Assembly (NCBI GenBank): GCA_963738185.1
Contig: CAVTVA010000003.1
Span: forward strand, 930,001-994,000
Reading direction: 5' to 3'
DNA length: 64,000 nt
DNA from: AP-15 sp963738185
Lineage (GTDB): Bacteria > Pseudomonadota > Alphaproteobacteria > ATCC43930 > CGMCC-115725
Shown here: one piece after another, positions 19,807 through 28,665 of the stretch
How the letters are laid out: every line of letters starts with the position of its first letter
How positions within the stretch are numbered: position 1 is the first letter of the stretch
Position numbers and translations under genes: made by a program
Notes under the pieces: generated by a model
What the model was told of the DNA's origin: nothing
The model's input: the letters and a program-made list of their open reading frames with translations, nothing else
Databases searched by the model: none

Positions 19807-20775
19807 ATGCCGAGAAACGTCGCGATCGGGCTCGGGCTGATGGAGTTTCCGTTCGACACCGTCGCCGGCTTTTGGCGCTGGGTCGATCTCGCCGAGGCGG
19901 GCGGCATCGATTCGCTGTGGCAGACCGACCGCATGGTCAGCCGCGAGCCGATCCTCGAATGCATGAGCGTGATGGCCGCACTCGCCGGCCGCACGCGGCG
20001 GCTCAAATTCGGCGTCAACGTGCTGTCGCTGGCGTTCCGCGAGCCAGTGCTGCTGGCCAAGCAGTGCGCGACGATCGACGTATTATCTGAGGGGCGGCTG
20101 TTGCCGGCCTTTGGCATCGGCAGCCCGCTTGCCCCGGAATGGCGCACTCTCAACCTCGACACCAAGACGCGTGGGCGCAAGACCGATGAGGGGCTCGAAA
20201 TCATCCGCCGGCTGTGGGTCGAGGATGCGGTCGATTTCGCGGGCATCCACTACCATCTCAGCGGCGCTTCGATCAGCCCGAAGCCGGTTCAGCCCGACCT
20301 GCCGATGTGGATCGGCGGCTCGTCCGAGGCGGCGATAAGGCGCACCGCGCGCTTTGGCACCGGCTGGCAGGCCGGATCCGAGACGCCCGAGGATATCGGC
20401 GCCGTCGTCACCGCGATCCGCGAGGCCGCGACCGCCGAAGGCCGGCCGATCGACGACGACCATTACGGCACCGGCATCGCGTTTCGCTTTGGCCGCACCG
20501 ACGAGCCCGGCCTCGAACGGCTCTACGAGGCCTATCGCAAGCGCACCGGCCGCGACCCTGCGCGCTATTTCGCGATCGGCGACGCCGCGGCGATCACCGA
20601 GCGCATCGCCGCCTATGTGGACGCCGGCATCTCGAAATTCATCCTGCGCCCAGCCGCGAAGGGCGACGCCGAGATGCTGGCGCAGACCCGCCGGCTGATC
20701 GAGGAGGTGCTGCCGCTCACCACCGCCCGCTGGCCAAGACCGCGGCGTCGCCCAGCCGCTGTCGCCGCCGCCTGA
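19807..20775 (+). CDS. LLM-class flavin-dependent oxidoreductase, F420/FMN-type
   Basis: A 322-residue protein counted from ATG 19807. The frame extends upstream, but MPRNVAIGLGLMEFPF is the natural barrel start. The conserved pattern includes FWRWVDLAEAGGIDSLWQTDRM, LKFGVNVLSLAFREPVLLAKQCATIDVLSEGR and ILRPAA near the end. It would use reduced flavin or F420 to oxidise an unknown substrate. It is transcribed divergently from the molybdo-hydroxylase and is followed after seven bases by a dehalogenase-like gene, so the two are probably one transcript. Confidence 0.88.
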   Translation: MPRNVAIGLGLMEFPFDTVAGFWRWVDLAEAGGIDSLWQTDRMVSREPILECMSVMAALAGRTRRLKFGVNVLSLAFREPVLLAKQCATIDVLSEGRLLPAFGIGSPLAPEWRTLNLDTKTRGRKTDEGLEIIRRLWVEDAVDFAGIHYHLSGASISPKPVQPDLPMWIGGSSEAAIRRTARFGTGWQAGSETPEDIGAVVTAIREAATAEGRPIDDDHYGTGIAFRFGRTDEPGLERLYEAYRKRTGRDPARYFAIGDAAAITERIAAYVDAGISKFILRPAAKGDAEMLAQTRRLIEEVLPLTTARWPRPRRRPAAVAAA

Positions 20776-20782
20776 CCCTGCG

Positions 20783-21469
20783 ATGCCGATCAGGACACTG
20801 CCCGGCATCCGCGCCTGCGTCTTCGACGCCTACGGCACGTTGTTCGACGTTGGCTCCGCGGCGCGGCACTCCGCCGCGGCGCTCGGCGACGCCGTACCGC
20901 GGCTCGCGGCGCTATGGCGCGACAAGCAGCTGCAATATTCGTGGCTGCGCGCGGTTGAGGGCCGCCACGCCGATTTCTGGCAGGTCACCGGCGACGCGCT
21001 CGACTTCGCGCTCGATGCGCTGGGCCTCGCCGATCGCGGTATGCGCGAGCGGCTGATGCAGCTCTACCTGACGCTCGACGCCTACCCGGAGGTTCCAGCC
21101 GCCCTGCACCGGCTGCGCGACGCGGGATTGGCGACCGCGATCCTGTCGAACGGCACGCCAGCGATGCTGTCGGCGGCCATCGAGCACGCGGGGATCACCG
21201 CGCTGTTCGATCATGTGCTGTCGGTCGAGGAAGTCGCCGTCTATAAGCCGCATCCGAAGGTCTACCAGCTCGCCTGCGCTCGGCTCGCCGTGCCCGCGGA
21301 AGCGATCGTGTTCGTATCGTCGAACGGCTGGGACGCCTGGGCCGCCTCGGCCTTTGGCATGCGCGCCGTCTGGTGCAACCGCTCCGGCCAGCCGCGCGAG
21401 CGCCTGCCCGGCGAGCCGGCGCACGAGATCCGTTCGCTTGGCGAATTGCCGCCGCTGCTCGGCGCTTGA
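20783..21469 (+). CDS. Haloacid dehalogenase type II
   Basis: A 228-residue HAD hydrolase. The nucleophile Asp is in CVFDAYGTLFD (residues about 11-21), motif II is ILSNGTP, the Lys of motif III is in VAVYKPHPKVYQLA, and motif IV is FVSSNGWDAWAASAFGM. These match the L-2-haloacid dehalogenase subgroup (FDAYGTLFD and SSNxWD signatures). It would release halide from 2-haloalkanoic acids. It lies directly behind the LLM oxidoreductase, and its stop is six bases from the end of the DUF72 gene on the other strand. Confidence 0.9.
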   Translation: MPIRTLPGIRACVFDAYGTLFDVGSAARHSAAALGDAVPRLAALWRDKQLQYSWLRAVEGRHADFWQVTGDALDFALDALGLADRGMRERLMQLYLTLDAYPEVPAALHRLRDAGLATAILSNGTPAMLSAAIEHAGITALFDHVLSVEEVAVYKPHPKVYQLACARLAVPAEAIVFVSSNGWDAWAASAFGMRAVWCNRSGQPRERLPGEPAHEIRSLGELPPLLGA

Positions 21470-21474
21470 GCCGG

Positions 21475-22227
21475 TTAGCGCGACATGCGCTCGATCAATG
21501 CCTGGGCCGCCGCCGGCGCTCGGATTTTGGCGCCATTAATGAAATAGACAAAGCAGTCGCGGCCCTCCCTCGCATGCGCCTGGAAGCGTTCGGCGATCGC
21601 GTCGAGAGCCTGCGGCGGATAGCCGGTCGGTTCATCCTCCTTGCACTGGCGCAGGCGCGCATAGACGAAATCGGCGGTGACGGCCTCGATCAGCGGGACC
21701 TTGTCGTCCTCGACCCTGGCGATCGCCGCACCGTGCCGTTCCATCAGCCGCGCGAAGGCCGGGTCTGCGAAGCTGTGGCTGCGCACTTCGAGCACATGGC
21801 GCAGCTTGCGGTTGCCGAGCGTCCGGGGCAGCGCCTCGAGGAACGCTGCGACATTGGCCTCATCGAATTTTAGGCTCGCGGCGAACTGCCAGACGATCGG
21901 CCCGAGCTTGTCGCGCAGCTCGGCCATGCCGCTCGCAAAAAAGCGCTCCATAAAGGGCGCCGCGGTTGCCAGATCGTTGCGGTGGGTGATAAAGCGCGAG
22001 CCCTTCAACGAGAACACAAAACTGTCGGGGGTCTCGTCATGCCAGCGCTGGTAGCTCGCCGGGGTCTGAAGGCGGTAGAACGTGCCGTTGATCTCGATCG
22101 CGGTCACCTGCCGGCTGGCATAGGCGAGTTCGTCGGCCTGCTTGACGCCCTTCGGATAGAACGTGCCGCGCCACGGCGGAAACACCCAGCCGCCGATGCC
22201 GATGCGAATGGAAGCCGTGCCGCTCAT
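21475..22227 (-). CDS. DUF72 domain protein (TIM-barrel, YecE-like)
   Basis: A 250-residue protein from ATG 22227. Signatures are RIGIGGWVFPPWRGTFYP at the start, VTAIEINGTFYRLQ, SFVFSLKGSRFITH, LGPIVWQFA and a final CFVYFINGAK. The DUF72 family has a barrel fold similar to metal-dependent sugar-phosphate isomerases but no proven reaction. The start overlaps the stop of the BluB-like gene by four bases (ATGA), so the two are translationally coupled. The upstream alternative start inside the BluB gene is less likely. Confidence 0.9.
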   Translation of the reverse strand: MSGTASIRIGIGGWVFPPWRGTFYPKGVKQADELAYASRQVTAIEINGTFYRLQTPASYQRWHDETPDSFVFSLKGSRFITHRNDLATAAPFMERFFASGMAELRDKLGPIVWQFAASLKFDEANVAAFLEALPRTLGNRKLRHVLEVRSHSFADPAFARLMERHGAAIARVEDDKVPLIEAVTADFVYARLRQCKEDEPTGYPPQALDAIAERFQAHAREGRDCFVYFINGAKIRAPAAAQALIERMSR

Positions 22228-22889
22228 CGCCGGATCAGAAATGATATGGCCGGGCGCCGCCGTTCCCATCCCGCATTCTCGAGCATCGGCACCTCGTCCT
22301 CCTGCGCCGGATAGCCGAGGCAAAAATAGCCGATCAGCTTCCACGATGGTGGAACATCGAGAATCGCGGCAGTTGCGCCGGGATCGAGGATCGACACCCA
22401 GCCCATGCCGATCCCCTCGGCCCGCGCCGCGAGCCAGATTGTGTGCACCGCCGCGACCGCCGAATAATCCGCCATTTCGGGCATCGTGTGGCGCCCCAGG
22501 CCGTGGCCCTGCGCGGTGTCGCGATCAACGAACACCGCGAGTTGGCAGGGCGCTTCGTCGAGCCCGGCAAGCTTGAGCTTGGCATATCGTGCCGCCCGCT
22601 CTGGCGCCTGGGCCGCGAGCGCCGCGGCGTTGGCGGCAATGAACTCCGCGCGCACCGCTGCGCGGCGCGCCGGGTCGCCGACGATAACAAACCGCCAGGG
22701 CTGGCTCAGCCCGACCGAGGGCGCCAGTGCCGCGAGCCCGATCAGCCGCTCGACCGTCCGCGCCTGCAGCGGATCGGCGCGGAACCGCCGCACATCGCGC
22801 CGCCAGGCCAGCAGCGCCCGCAGCTGTTCGCAAAAGGCATCGTCAAAGGCGGGCGGCAGCGGCATCGGGCGCTCGTGTGCAGCAGTCAA
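22224..22889 (-). CDS. bluB: 5,6-dimethylbenzimidazole synthase (BluB) / nitroreductase family
   Basis: A 221-residue flavoenzyme. BluB cuts reduced FMN with oxygen to make dimethylbenzimidazole, the lower ligand of cobalamin. Typical features are AWRRDVRRFRADPL (FMN phosphate binding), LAPSVGLSQPWRFVIV, a middle region YAKLKLAGLDEAPCQLAVFVDR, GLGRHTMPEMADYSAVAAV, and GMGWVSILDP. The LSQPW motif and spacing agree with BluB more than with ordinary nitroreductases. No other cobalamin genes are nearby. Upstream on the other strand is the tRNA-Glu gene. Confidence 0.85.
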   Translation of the reverse strand: MTAAHERPMPLPPAFDDAFCEQLRALLAWRRDVRRFRADPLQARTVERLIGLAALAPSVGLSQPWRFVIVGDPARRAAVRAEFIAANAAALAAQAPERAARYAKLKLAGLDEAPCQLAVFVDRDTAQGHGLGRHTMPEMADYSAVAAVHTIWLAARAEGIGMGWVSILDPGATAAILDVPPSWKLIGYFCLGYPAQEDEVPMLENAGWERRRPAISFLIRR

Positions 22890-23017
22890 TTGCCTAACAT
22901 GGGAATGGCAGCGCGCGATCGAGAAATTGCGGCGATGCGCTTAGGCATCGGCCGCGCAACGACGCGGATTGATTTCCGTCGCCGGGCGCTCTAGATGCAT
23001 GCGCCCGCCTCGCCCAC

Positions 23018-23093
23018 GTCCCCATCGTCTAGAGGCCTAGGACATCGCCCTTTCACGGCGGTAACAGGGGTTCGAATCCCCTTGGGGACGCCA
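23018..23093 (+). tRNA. tRNA-Glu (anticodon TTC)
   Basis: A 76-base gene with encoded CCA. The seven-base acceptor stem GTCCCCA pairs with TGGGGAC, the D arm contains GTCTAGAGGCCTAGGAC, and the anticodon loop is CTTTCAC (TTC). The T arm is CAGGGGTTCGAATCCCCTT with the standard TTCGAAT. It matches the common bacterial tRNA-Glu almost throughout. A decayed copy of its 3' half is found at 37878. Confidence 0.97.
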
Positions 23094-23380
23094 GCTGTTT
23101 TGGCGACTTACATGGATAGGCGGCAATCGGTGTCCCGGTTGTCTCCCGTATCGCCATCGCAGATGGGGCGACTAGTTGTTGTCGCGACCTAGACCGGCGA
23201 GCGGCAACGCGCCCACCTCGACCTGGCGCCGGAAGCGGCCGGATAGGCTGTGACAGATTTACTCATCCTGTAGTTGTGTAGCAGTCGGGGTTCGGCGCCA
23301 TGGGGGACAATTGGCCGGTGACGCGCCGTGAACCGCTCCGCCGAGATCGCCGCGCTGAAGGTAGCGCTGGCCGCCCACCC

Positions 23381-23640
23381 TTAGCGGGGCGGTGGCGTAA
23401 GCATCTTGGCTGCACGGTAACAGCGCTCCGATCGCGCCGCCGACGATCGCGCCGACGGGACCGGCGCTTGCCGGGCGCCGCGCGGCTCCGGCCGCCTCGC
23501 CGGAGATTGGGTTTGAAACCTGGCGAGCGCACCGGCTGGCAGACGTCATGACGATGTGTGTAGCCCGGCTCACAGCGATACGCGGCGGGGACCCGCATGG
23601 CGGTAGTGACGGCGGCGGCATGTGAGGGGCCGCGATGAAC
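23381..23640 (-). pseudogene. Decayed inverted copy of the glycine-zipper gene found at 38132
   Basis: On the minus strand the DNA reads CEPGYTHRHDVCQPVRSPG, then in another frame NPISGEAAGAA and AGPVGAIVGGAIGA. The end resembles the final codons of the intact gene (CCAAGATGCTTACGCC...). The intact gene reads CVPGYTYRHGVCQPVRPQG, SGEATGAARG and AGPVGAIVGGALGT in the same order. The copy has lost its signal peptide region and carries at least one frame break between the two motif blocks. It sits 290 bases after tRNA-Glu in the opposite direction. Confidence 0.65.
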
Positions 23641-23770
23641 CGGCTGGTCGCGCTCCTGCTCTCGTCGGTGCTCGCCGGCCATCGCCCACCTAATCCGCAA
23701 CCATGCGAGCCGCCCATCGCTCTCGCTGATCGACGCTGAGAGCCTGCGTCAAAAGCCGCGTCGCAAATCA

Positions 23771-23959
23771 TCAACAGCCACGGCCGGTTTCCAGTCCGAC
23801 AGCGGCCGTTCCGGCTTGGCCGCCGGAACTGGTCTTGATGCCCACTTCGGTCCAGCCGACGGTTTGCTCCAGCGCCCGCAATTCGTCGAGCATGACCGGC
23901 GACCGGGCGCTCCGCCGGGTGCCGTAGTCGTACCCGTGAATGACCGAAACATCGTTCAT
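23771..23959 (-). pseudogene. Truncated protoglobin-like N-terminus
   Basis: ATG 23959 overlaps the hydrolase stop as ATGA, so the gene was once translated with it. The first 38 residues (MNDVSVIHGYDYGT, then SPVMLDELRALEQTVGWTE) resemble the start of protoglobin-domain proteins, whose pattern is GYxYGT...SPVSLxxLxxLxxTVxxTxxD. The haem-binding helices that should follow are missing. After GWTE the frame becomes unrelated and stops after 62 residues, just before the inverted glycine-zipper remnant. The family assignment is from remembered pattern and is tentative. Confidence 0.45.
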
Positions 23960-24965
23960 GTCGTTATCCTGACCGTTGCGGCTTCGTCGCCGCCGGCGAG
24001 AAACGCTTCGGTCTCGCGGTACAGCGCGAAGCGGTTCTCCTCAAGGTGCATCAGATGCGTGGCACGTGCGATCTTGATGTCGCGCCGCCACGGCGAGGCC
24101 GACAGCGCGTCGAACAGCCAGCGCGCATCGGCATCGGGGCACATGCCGTCCCATTCGCCGCGAATGAGGGCGACCGGCGCCCGTACCCGCGCTGGATCGT
24201 AGGCCAGCTCGCCGGCCCAGGCGTCGAAGATGTCCTGGAACGCGCCGCTCGGCGTCTTGACCGCCGGCGGGTGGCGCGTCCGGCTCTCCGGGTCAGTGTC
24301 GAGGTAGCGCTCGCCCCACTCATCGAACTGCCGCTTCGACAGCACCGCCGGCTCGCCCGGGGGAACATCGGCGACAAACCGGTCCCACTGATCCTGCAAC
24401 GAAATCAGCCGCCAGCCTGGCAGCCGCTGGCGCTCGCGCTGCGGCGCGCGGCGGGCGATCGGGCCGAAAAACACGAGCCGACCGACAAGTTCGGGCGGCG
24501 TGCGGCGAATTCGCCGGCGACGATCGTTCCCCAGGAATGCGCGATCAGCGATACGTGCGGCACGCGGCTATGACCGCAGATAAATCGCACCGCCGCCTCC
24601 AATTGCCGCGAACACTCGGCGGCGCGGCCGAGCGGTGGGTGGGCCTTCGCCGGCCGGTCCATTTCTGAATAGTGGTCGGAAAGGCCGAAGCCGTGGAAGT
24701 CGAGCCCCCAGACATGAAAGCCGGCGTCGCACAGCGCGTCGCACCACGAATACCCGTCGAAGCGGTGGGCGATCGACAGCGCCGACGGAAACGTGCCACC
24801 GTGGACGTAGAGGACGGCCTCGCCCGGCGACGGCGCCTTGCGGCTCGACGGCTGATGCCGCAGGAACAGCGAGAGGCCGGGATGCGGGCTCGGCACGCGA
24901 AGATGCTCCTCGCGCGGATCAAGCTTGACGGCATCGCCTCGGGCGCAAACCGCGACATCGTTCAT
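23956..24965 (-). pseudogene. Alpha/beta-fold hydrolase, one frameshift
   Basis: The first part has AVLYVHGGTFPSA (oxyanion HG), FDGYSWCDALCDAGFHVWGLDFHGFGLSD and the nucleophile elbow SLIAHSWGTIVAG. The frame breaks in the CGCCGCCC stretch at about 24505-24512. Adding one C restores AARRPELVGRLVFFGPIARR and the cap and C-terminal region, including RGEWDGMCPDADARWL (acid) and KIARATHLMHLEENR (catalytic His). Corrected length is 336 residues. It would hydrolyse an ester or cleave a C-C bond, substrate unknown. It follows the NIPSNAP gene with a one-base gap between its start codon and the NIPSNAP stop. Confidence 0.82.
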
Positions 24966-24966
24966 G

Positions 24967-25284
24967 TCAGCCCCCGACCGGAACGCGCTGCAGGAAGCCG
25001 CGGTTCATGATGACGCCGGCACCGCTCTGCTGCAGCCGGGCCACATTGCGCTTGTGCTCCGGGTCGTCGGCCAGCCGCTTGCGGTATTCCTCGTATGCCG
25101 ACATCGACGGCACGTCGATGAGCCCCAGCGCCTCGTTGTTCGATCCAGAAAAATCGGTTGGCAGAAAATATCCAACGACCCTTCCACCGCTACGCTCGAT
25201 GACCTTTTGCTCTTCCTTAAAGTACGTGGCGATGTCCGCGACGTGATCGGGGTTAAAACTGTAACGGATGGATAGCGTGATCAT
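24967..25284 (-). CDS. NIPSNAP family protein (single domain)
   Basis: A 105-residue ferredoxin-like alpha/beta barrel protein. SIRYSFNPDHVADIATYFKEEQKVIERSGG and VPSMSAYEEYRKRLADDPEHKRNVARL match the NIPSNAP/EthD-like pattern, and NRGFLQRVP is the usual final strand. Members occur in catabolic clusters but have no firm reaction. A strong site (GGAAGGAC) precedes ATG 25284. It is the first gene of a tight minus-strand set with the hydrolase and the protoglobin fragment. Confidence 0.85.
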   Translation of the reverse strand: MITLSIRYSFNPDHVADIATYFKEEQKVIERSGGRVVGYFLPTDFSGSNNEALGLIDVPSMSAYEEYRKRLADDPEHKRNVARLQQSGAGVIMNRGFLQRVPVGG

Positions 25285-25809
25285 TTTGTCCTTCCTTGGA
25301 TAGTATTCTCACGAAGCCAAAATGGGTCGAGCGCGCCTGGTTGTCTTCAACAATCGCTTCGTCGGAGCCCGAAAGGTGGGCCTGCATAGACGTGGCCCAA
25401 GTGCCCCGAACCAGAGGTTTGCACCTCTTCACAGGCCACACTGGGGAACATCCCTCTTGCGGGCTTGTTCCCGGCGTCCCGGGCAGCAGCGCAACCGTTG
25501 CCTCGCTGCGGCGGGAACCCGGCGGCGCCCGGCACCGCTGCTTGCGATCCTCGATAGATCGAGCCCCCGGCGCCGAAGCCGGAACCGTTGCCACCGTTGG
25601 GGAAGAGGAGATGGCGCGGATCAGCCAGCGGAGGATCGGCGCCATGAGAATGCCGGCCGGCGCGAGCGCGCCGGCATGCCGGTCGGGATGCAGTCGACTG
25701 CGCCCACTCGTGCGGAGAAGCGGCTGCTCGCCATCGCGCTCGCGGCGGCGGAGCGGACACTCGGCACTGCCGCCGCCCGGCTCGGCACGCCGTTGCTCGC
25801 GTCGTGAGA
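25285..25809. other. 525-base region without a convincing gene
   Basis: The region lies between the SMP-30 gene and NIPSNAP. Long open frames exist on both strands, but they are Arg/Ala-rich, lack start signals and show no family motif. A Gly-rich minus-strand stretch (FPNGGNGSGFGAGGS) may be a decayed gene. The promoter for NIPSNAP should lie at its left end. Confidence 0.4.
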
Positions 25810-26715
25810 TTACCGCCCGCGTCGCTGGTACCAGGGGTGCGGATTGCCGGGAACCTTGACGCGCAGCGTGTAGACCGAGGTGTGCGCGCAACAGAACAAG
25901 GTCCGCAGGTCGGGCCCGCCAAACGCGAAATTGACGGCCTGTTCGGGCCAGCGGATGACGCCGATGCGCCGGCCGTCGGGCGCCATGACCCAGATGCCGC
26001 CTGGCCCGGTGCAATAGACCCGGCCGATGCTGTCGACCTTGAGGCCGTCGGGGATGCCCGGCTCGCCGCCCTCGTTCAGATCGGCAAAGATGCTGCGCCC
26101 GACCATGTGGCCCTGCGCATCGAGCCGGATTGCGTGGATATATTGCGAGGAGCGCGTGTTCGCCACATACATCGTGCGCTCGTCCGGCGACAGTGCCAGC
26201 CCGTTCGGGTATTCGCAATTCGCGAGCACGCTCAACCCGCCGTCCGGCGCCAGGCGGTAGACGCGGGCCCCGTCCCACAGATTGTCCTCGCCTTCGGGGC
26301 CCGGGATTTCGCGCTCACGGTAGGGGCGGCGCTTGTCCGGGTCGGTGAAATAGAGGCAGCCGTTCGAGTGACAGATCACGTCGTTCGGCCGGTTGAAGCG
26401 CCCGCCCCTATAGTTATCGACCAGCGACTCGACCCTGCCGTCCGGGCCCATGCGGGTCAGGCGGCGGTCGTCTCCCTCGCAGACGATCAGCCGGCCCTCG
26501 AGGTCGAAGGTCGTGCCATTGCCGCCGATCGTCGTGCGGACCAGCTCCGGCTCCCGGCCCGGCACCAGCCGGTGCAGATGGTTGCGGCGCAGATCGACAA
26601 AATACCACCAGCCGTCCGGGTGCCAGAGCGGGCCTTCGGTAAATATGAAGCCGGTGGCCAGGCGCTCGGGCTCGGTGGTTTCAAGCACCTCGGGCAGGTA
26701 ATTGTCGGTCGCCAT
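25810..26715 (-). CDS. SMP-30/gluconolactonase/LRE family protein
   Basis: A 301-residue six-bladed beta-propeller. The metal ligands expected of the family are visible: Glu in GFIFTEGPLWHPDG, Asn in GGRFNRPNDVICHSNG, Asn/Asp in CEYPNGLALSPDERTMYVANT and Asp in GIPDGLKVDSIGRVYCTG. It would hydrolyse a sugar lactone or related ester with a divalent metal. ATG 26715 is chosen because GGGGGAG lies upstream and the blade begins there; the open frame continues further 5' without signals. It is divergent from the MFS gene at 26813, which suggests carrier and enzyme for one substrate. Confidence 0.88.
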   Translation of the reverse strand: MATDNYLPEVLETTEPERLATGFIFTEGPLWHPDGWWYFVDLRRNHLHRLVPGREPELVRTTIGGNGTTFDLEGRLIVCEGDDRRLTRMGPDGRVESLVDNYRGGRFNRPNDVICHSNGCLYFTDPDKRRPYREREIPGPEGEDNLWDGARVYRLAPDGGLSVLANCEYPNGLALSPDERTMYVANTRSSQYIHAIRLDAQGHMVGRSIFADLNEGGEPGIPDGLKVDSIGRVYCTGPGGIWVMAPDGRRIGVIRWPEQAVNFAFGGPDLRTLFCCAHTSVYTLRVKVPGNPHPWYQRRGR

Positions 26716-26821
26716 GCTGCTCCCCCTTTCCTGGCTCTGATACGGCGCGACAGGCTGCCGCTTTCGCGGCCGCGGCGCAATCGAACGATGCACGAGCCAC
26801 AAGCATGGCAAGATGGGCGGC

Positions 26822-28072
26822 ATGATCTCCCGCTCTGCGACTCGCGGCGCGCCGACGCCCGGCGCCGCGCCCCGTCCGCCGGCCTCTCTCTACCTGGCCG
26901 CGCCCTTCAGCATGGGCTATGTCGATTTCTTCACCTTTCTGATCCCGCTCTACGGCCTGTCGCTCGGGTTCGACGCCTCGGAAATCGGCGTCCTCGTCGG
27001 AGCGCGATCGATGCTCGGGCTCTTTTTGTCAATCCATGTCGGCGTCCTGATGGACCGTTTCGGCACAAGGGCGGTGACCCTGGCATTTGTCTGGACCGGC
27101 ATGCTGCTGGCGCCGCTGTTTCCGCTGGCGCAGGGCTTCTGGTCGCTGTTGCTGCTGCAGCTGGTCAACGGTGCCGCCGTCGCCTTTGCCTGGTCGGGAG
27201 CGCAGACGCTGATCGCCCAGCTCGCCGACGGCGATCCCCGGTCTATCGGCAGGTTCAGCTTTTTTGCCCGCATCGGGTCGACCTCGGCACCGATCATTGC
27301 CGGCGCCGTCTGGGATTTCGGCGGCGCCTGGCCGGCCTATCTGCTCGGCTGTGCCTGGGGCGCGGTGCTGACCGCCGCCCTGGTGCGGACGCCCGAAGCA
27401 GAGGTCTTCGCACCGCCCTCCGCCACCGCCAGAAGTGGGCGGTTCCGTGCCCGCGACGCGTGGCCACGGGTCTCGGACTATGTCAGTTCGATCAGCTTGA
27501 TCGCGATCCCCGCAATCGCGGTGTCGATGGCCGTCATCTCGATGCGCAATACGACCTACAGCCTGCAGATCTCGGTGTATGTCGTCCATCTCGACCATAT
27601 CGGGCTTGTCGGCACGTCGATCGGCATGCTGTTTGCCGCCGCCGAGATCGGCAGCGGGTTCGGCGCGCTGTTTGCCGGCCGCGCGGTGCAGATGGGGGAT
27701 CCGCAGCGCACCATGCTGAACGGCACCGTGCTGTCGATCCTGCTGATCGCCGCGACCCCGCTGCTCGGCGGCATCTTCGGCCTGCTTCTTTTGTTCCAGA
27801 TCGCGCGCGGCTGGTTCGAAGGGGTGATCCAGCCAATCATCCTGTCGGTGCAGGCGCGCGCCGTCGGGCGGCATCAGCAGGGCGCCGTCGTCGGGCTGCG
27901 CCAGACCGGTCAGCGGCTCAGTTCGATCCTGGTGCCGCCGGTCATGGGCGCGATCGCCGACCGGTTCGGCGCAGGGCATAGCTTTCTGATCTATGCGGCC
28001 TTGATGTTGCCGCTCTGCAGCCTCCTGGCCCTGGTGATCCGCCATTCGCACCGAATCCGGCCGCCGCGATAA
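26822..28072 (+). CDS. MFS transporter
   Basis: A protein of about 416 residues with 12 predicted spans. The MFS signature between spans 2 and 3 is VGVLMDRFGTRAV. Other marks are GAAVAFAWSGAQTLIAQL, GRFSFFARIGSTSAPIIAG and VVGLRQTGQRLSSILVPPVMGAIADRFG in the second half. ATG 26822 and the ATG at 26813 are both possible. It starts 98 bases from the divergent SMP-30 gene. The substrate is unknown, possibly a sugar acid or lactone by context. Confidence 0.85.
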   Translation: MISRSATRGAPTPGAAPRPPASLYLAAPFSMGYVDFFTFLIPLYGLSLGFDASEIGVLVGARSMLGLFLSIHVGVLMDRFGTRAVTLAFVWTGMLLAPLFPLAQGFWSLLLLQLVNGAAVAFAWSGAQTLIAQLADGDPRSIGRFSFFARIGSTSAPIIAGAVWDFGGAWPAYLLGCAWGAVLTAALVRTPEAEVFAPPSATARSGRFRARDAWPRVSDYVSSISLIAIPAIAVSMAVISMRNTTYSLQISVYVVHLDHIGLVGTSIGMLFAAAEIGSGFGALFAGRAVQMGDPQRTMLNGTVLSILLIAATPLLGGIFGLLLLFQIARGWFEGVIQPIILSVQARAVGRHQQGAVVGLRQTGQRLSSILVPPVMGAIADRFGAGHSFLIYAALMLPLCSLLALVIRHSHRIRPPR

Positions 28073-28234
28073 GGACCAGGAGCTCAAGCCTTAACCCGGT
28101 TGCGACGGCTTTGCGCATCAGCCAGGCCGCGCCGGCCTCGCGAATCGCCTCGGCGCGGGAAGCGGCCCAGTCGCCCCGGCGTCGATCATAAGCCAATTCG
28201 ATAATCCCCCGGATGCCCTCGGGCACGGCAATCC

Positions 28235-28549
28235 GGCGGCCCAGCTACAGCGAGCGCTACGCCCGTTACGGCAAAGAGCCGGGCGCCATCGTCCTGCGGC
28301 GGGACATTTATGTAGGTGGGTCGTCGTCCGAGGCGCAGGCGCTCAAACAGCGCGCGCTGAGCCGCGGGTATCGCGGCATGCCGGGCAGAAGCCCTGATCG
28401 CCGGCTCGGCAGGCGAGGTCGCGGAACAGTTTCGGGCGTTCGGGGAAATCGGCTACACCGACATCCTCGTGCGCCATCTGACCAGCGATCAGCCGAAGGT
28501 CCGGGGCTCGCTGGAGCGGCTGGCCGCGGTACGCGCGGCGCTGGTCTGA
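28235..28549 (+). pseudogene. C-terminal remnant of an LLM flavin-dependent oxidoreductase
   Basis: One frame reads ERYARYGKEPGAIVLRRDIYVG and EAQALKQRALSRGYRGMPG. The next frame continues ALIAGSAGEVAEQFRAFGEIGYTDILVRHL and ends LERLAAVRAALV before a stop at 28549. Together these match the last 105 residues of luciferase-like monooxygenases. The barrel N-terminus is absent and there is at least one frame break at about 28385-28391. It is a relic. Just upstream, a minus-strand frame (28073-28226) beginning PEGIRGIIELAYDRRRGDW could be another relic but was not identified. Confidence 0.65.
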
Positions 28550-28665
28550 GCCGCGCCGCTGATCGAGGAGTGGAGGAGACGATGCACACAACCTGGACGT
28601 AGCGGTGCACGTAAATCGCAGCAAAATAATGGACGTCAACATTCTGATAAAAGGGAGGATCTCCA

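Noticed and set aside
25253..26278. 341-codon minus-strand frame overlapping the SMP-30 gene
   Set aside because: The SMP-30 frame carries all metal ligands; this frame is a shifted reading of the same strand plus intergenic DNA.
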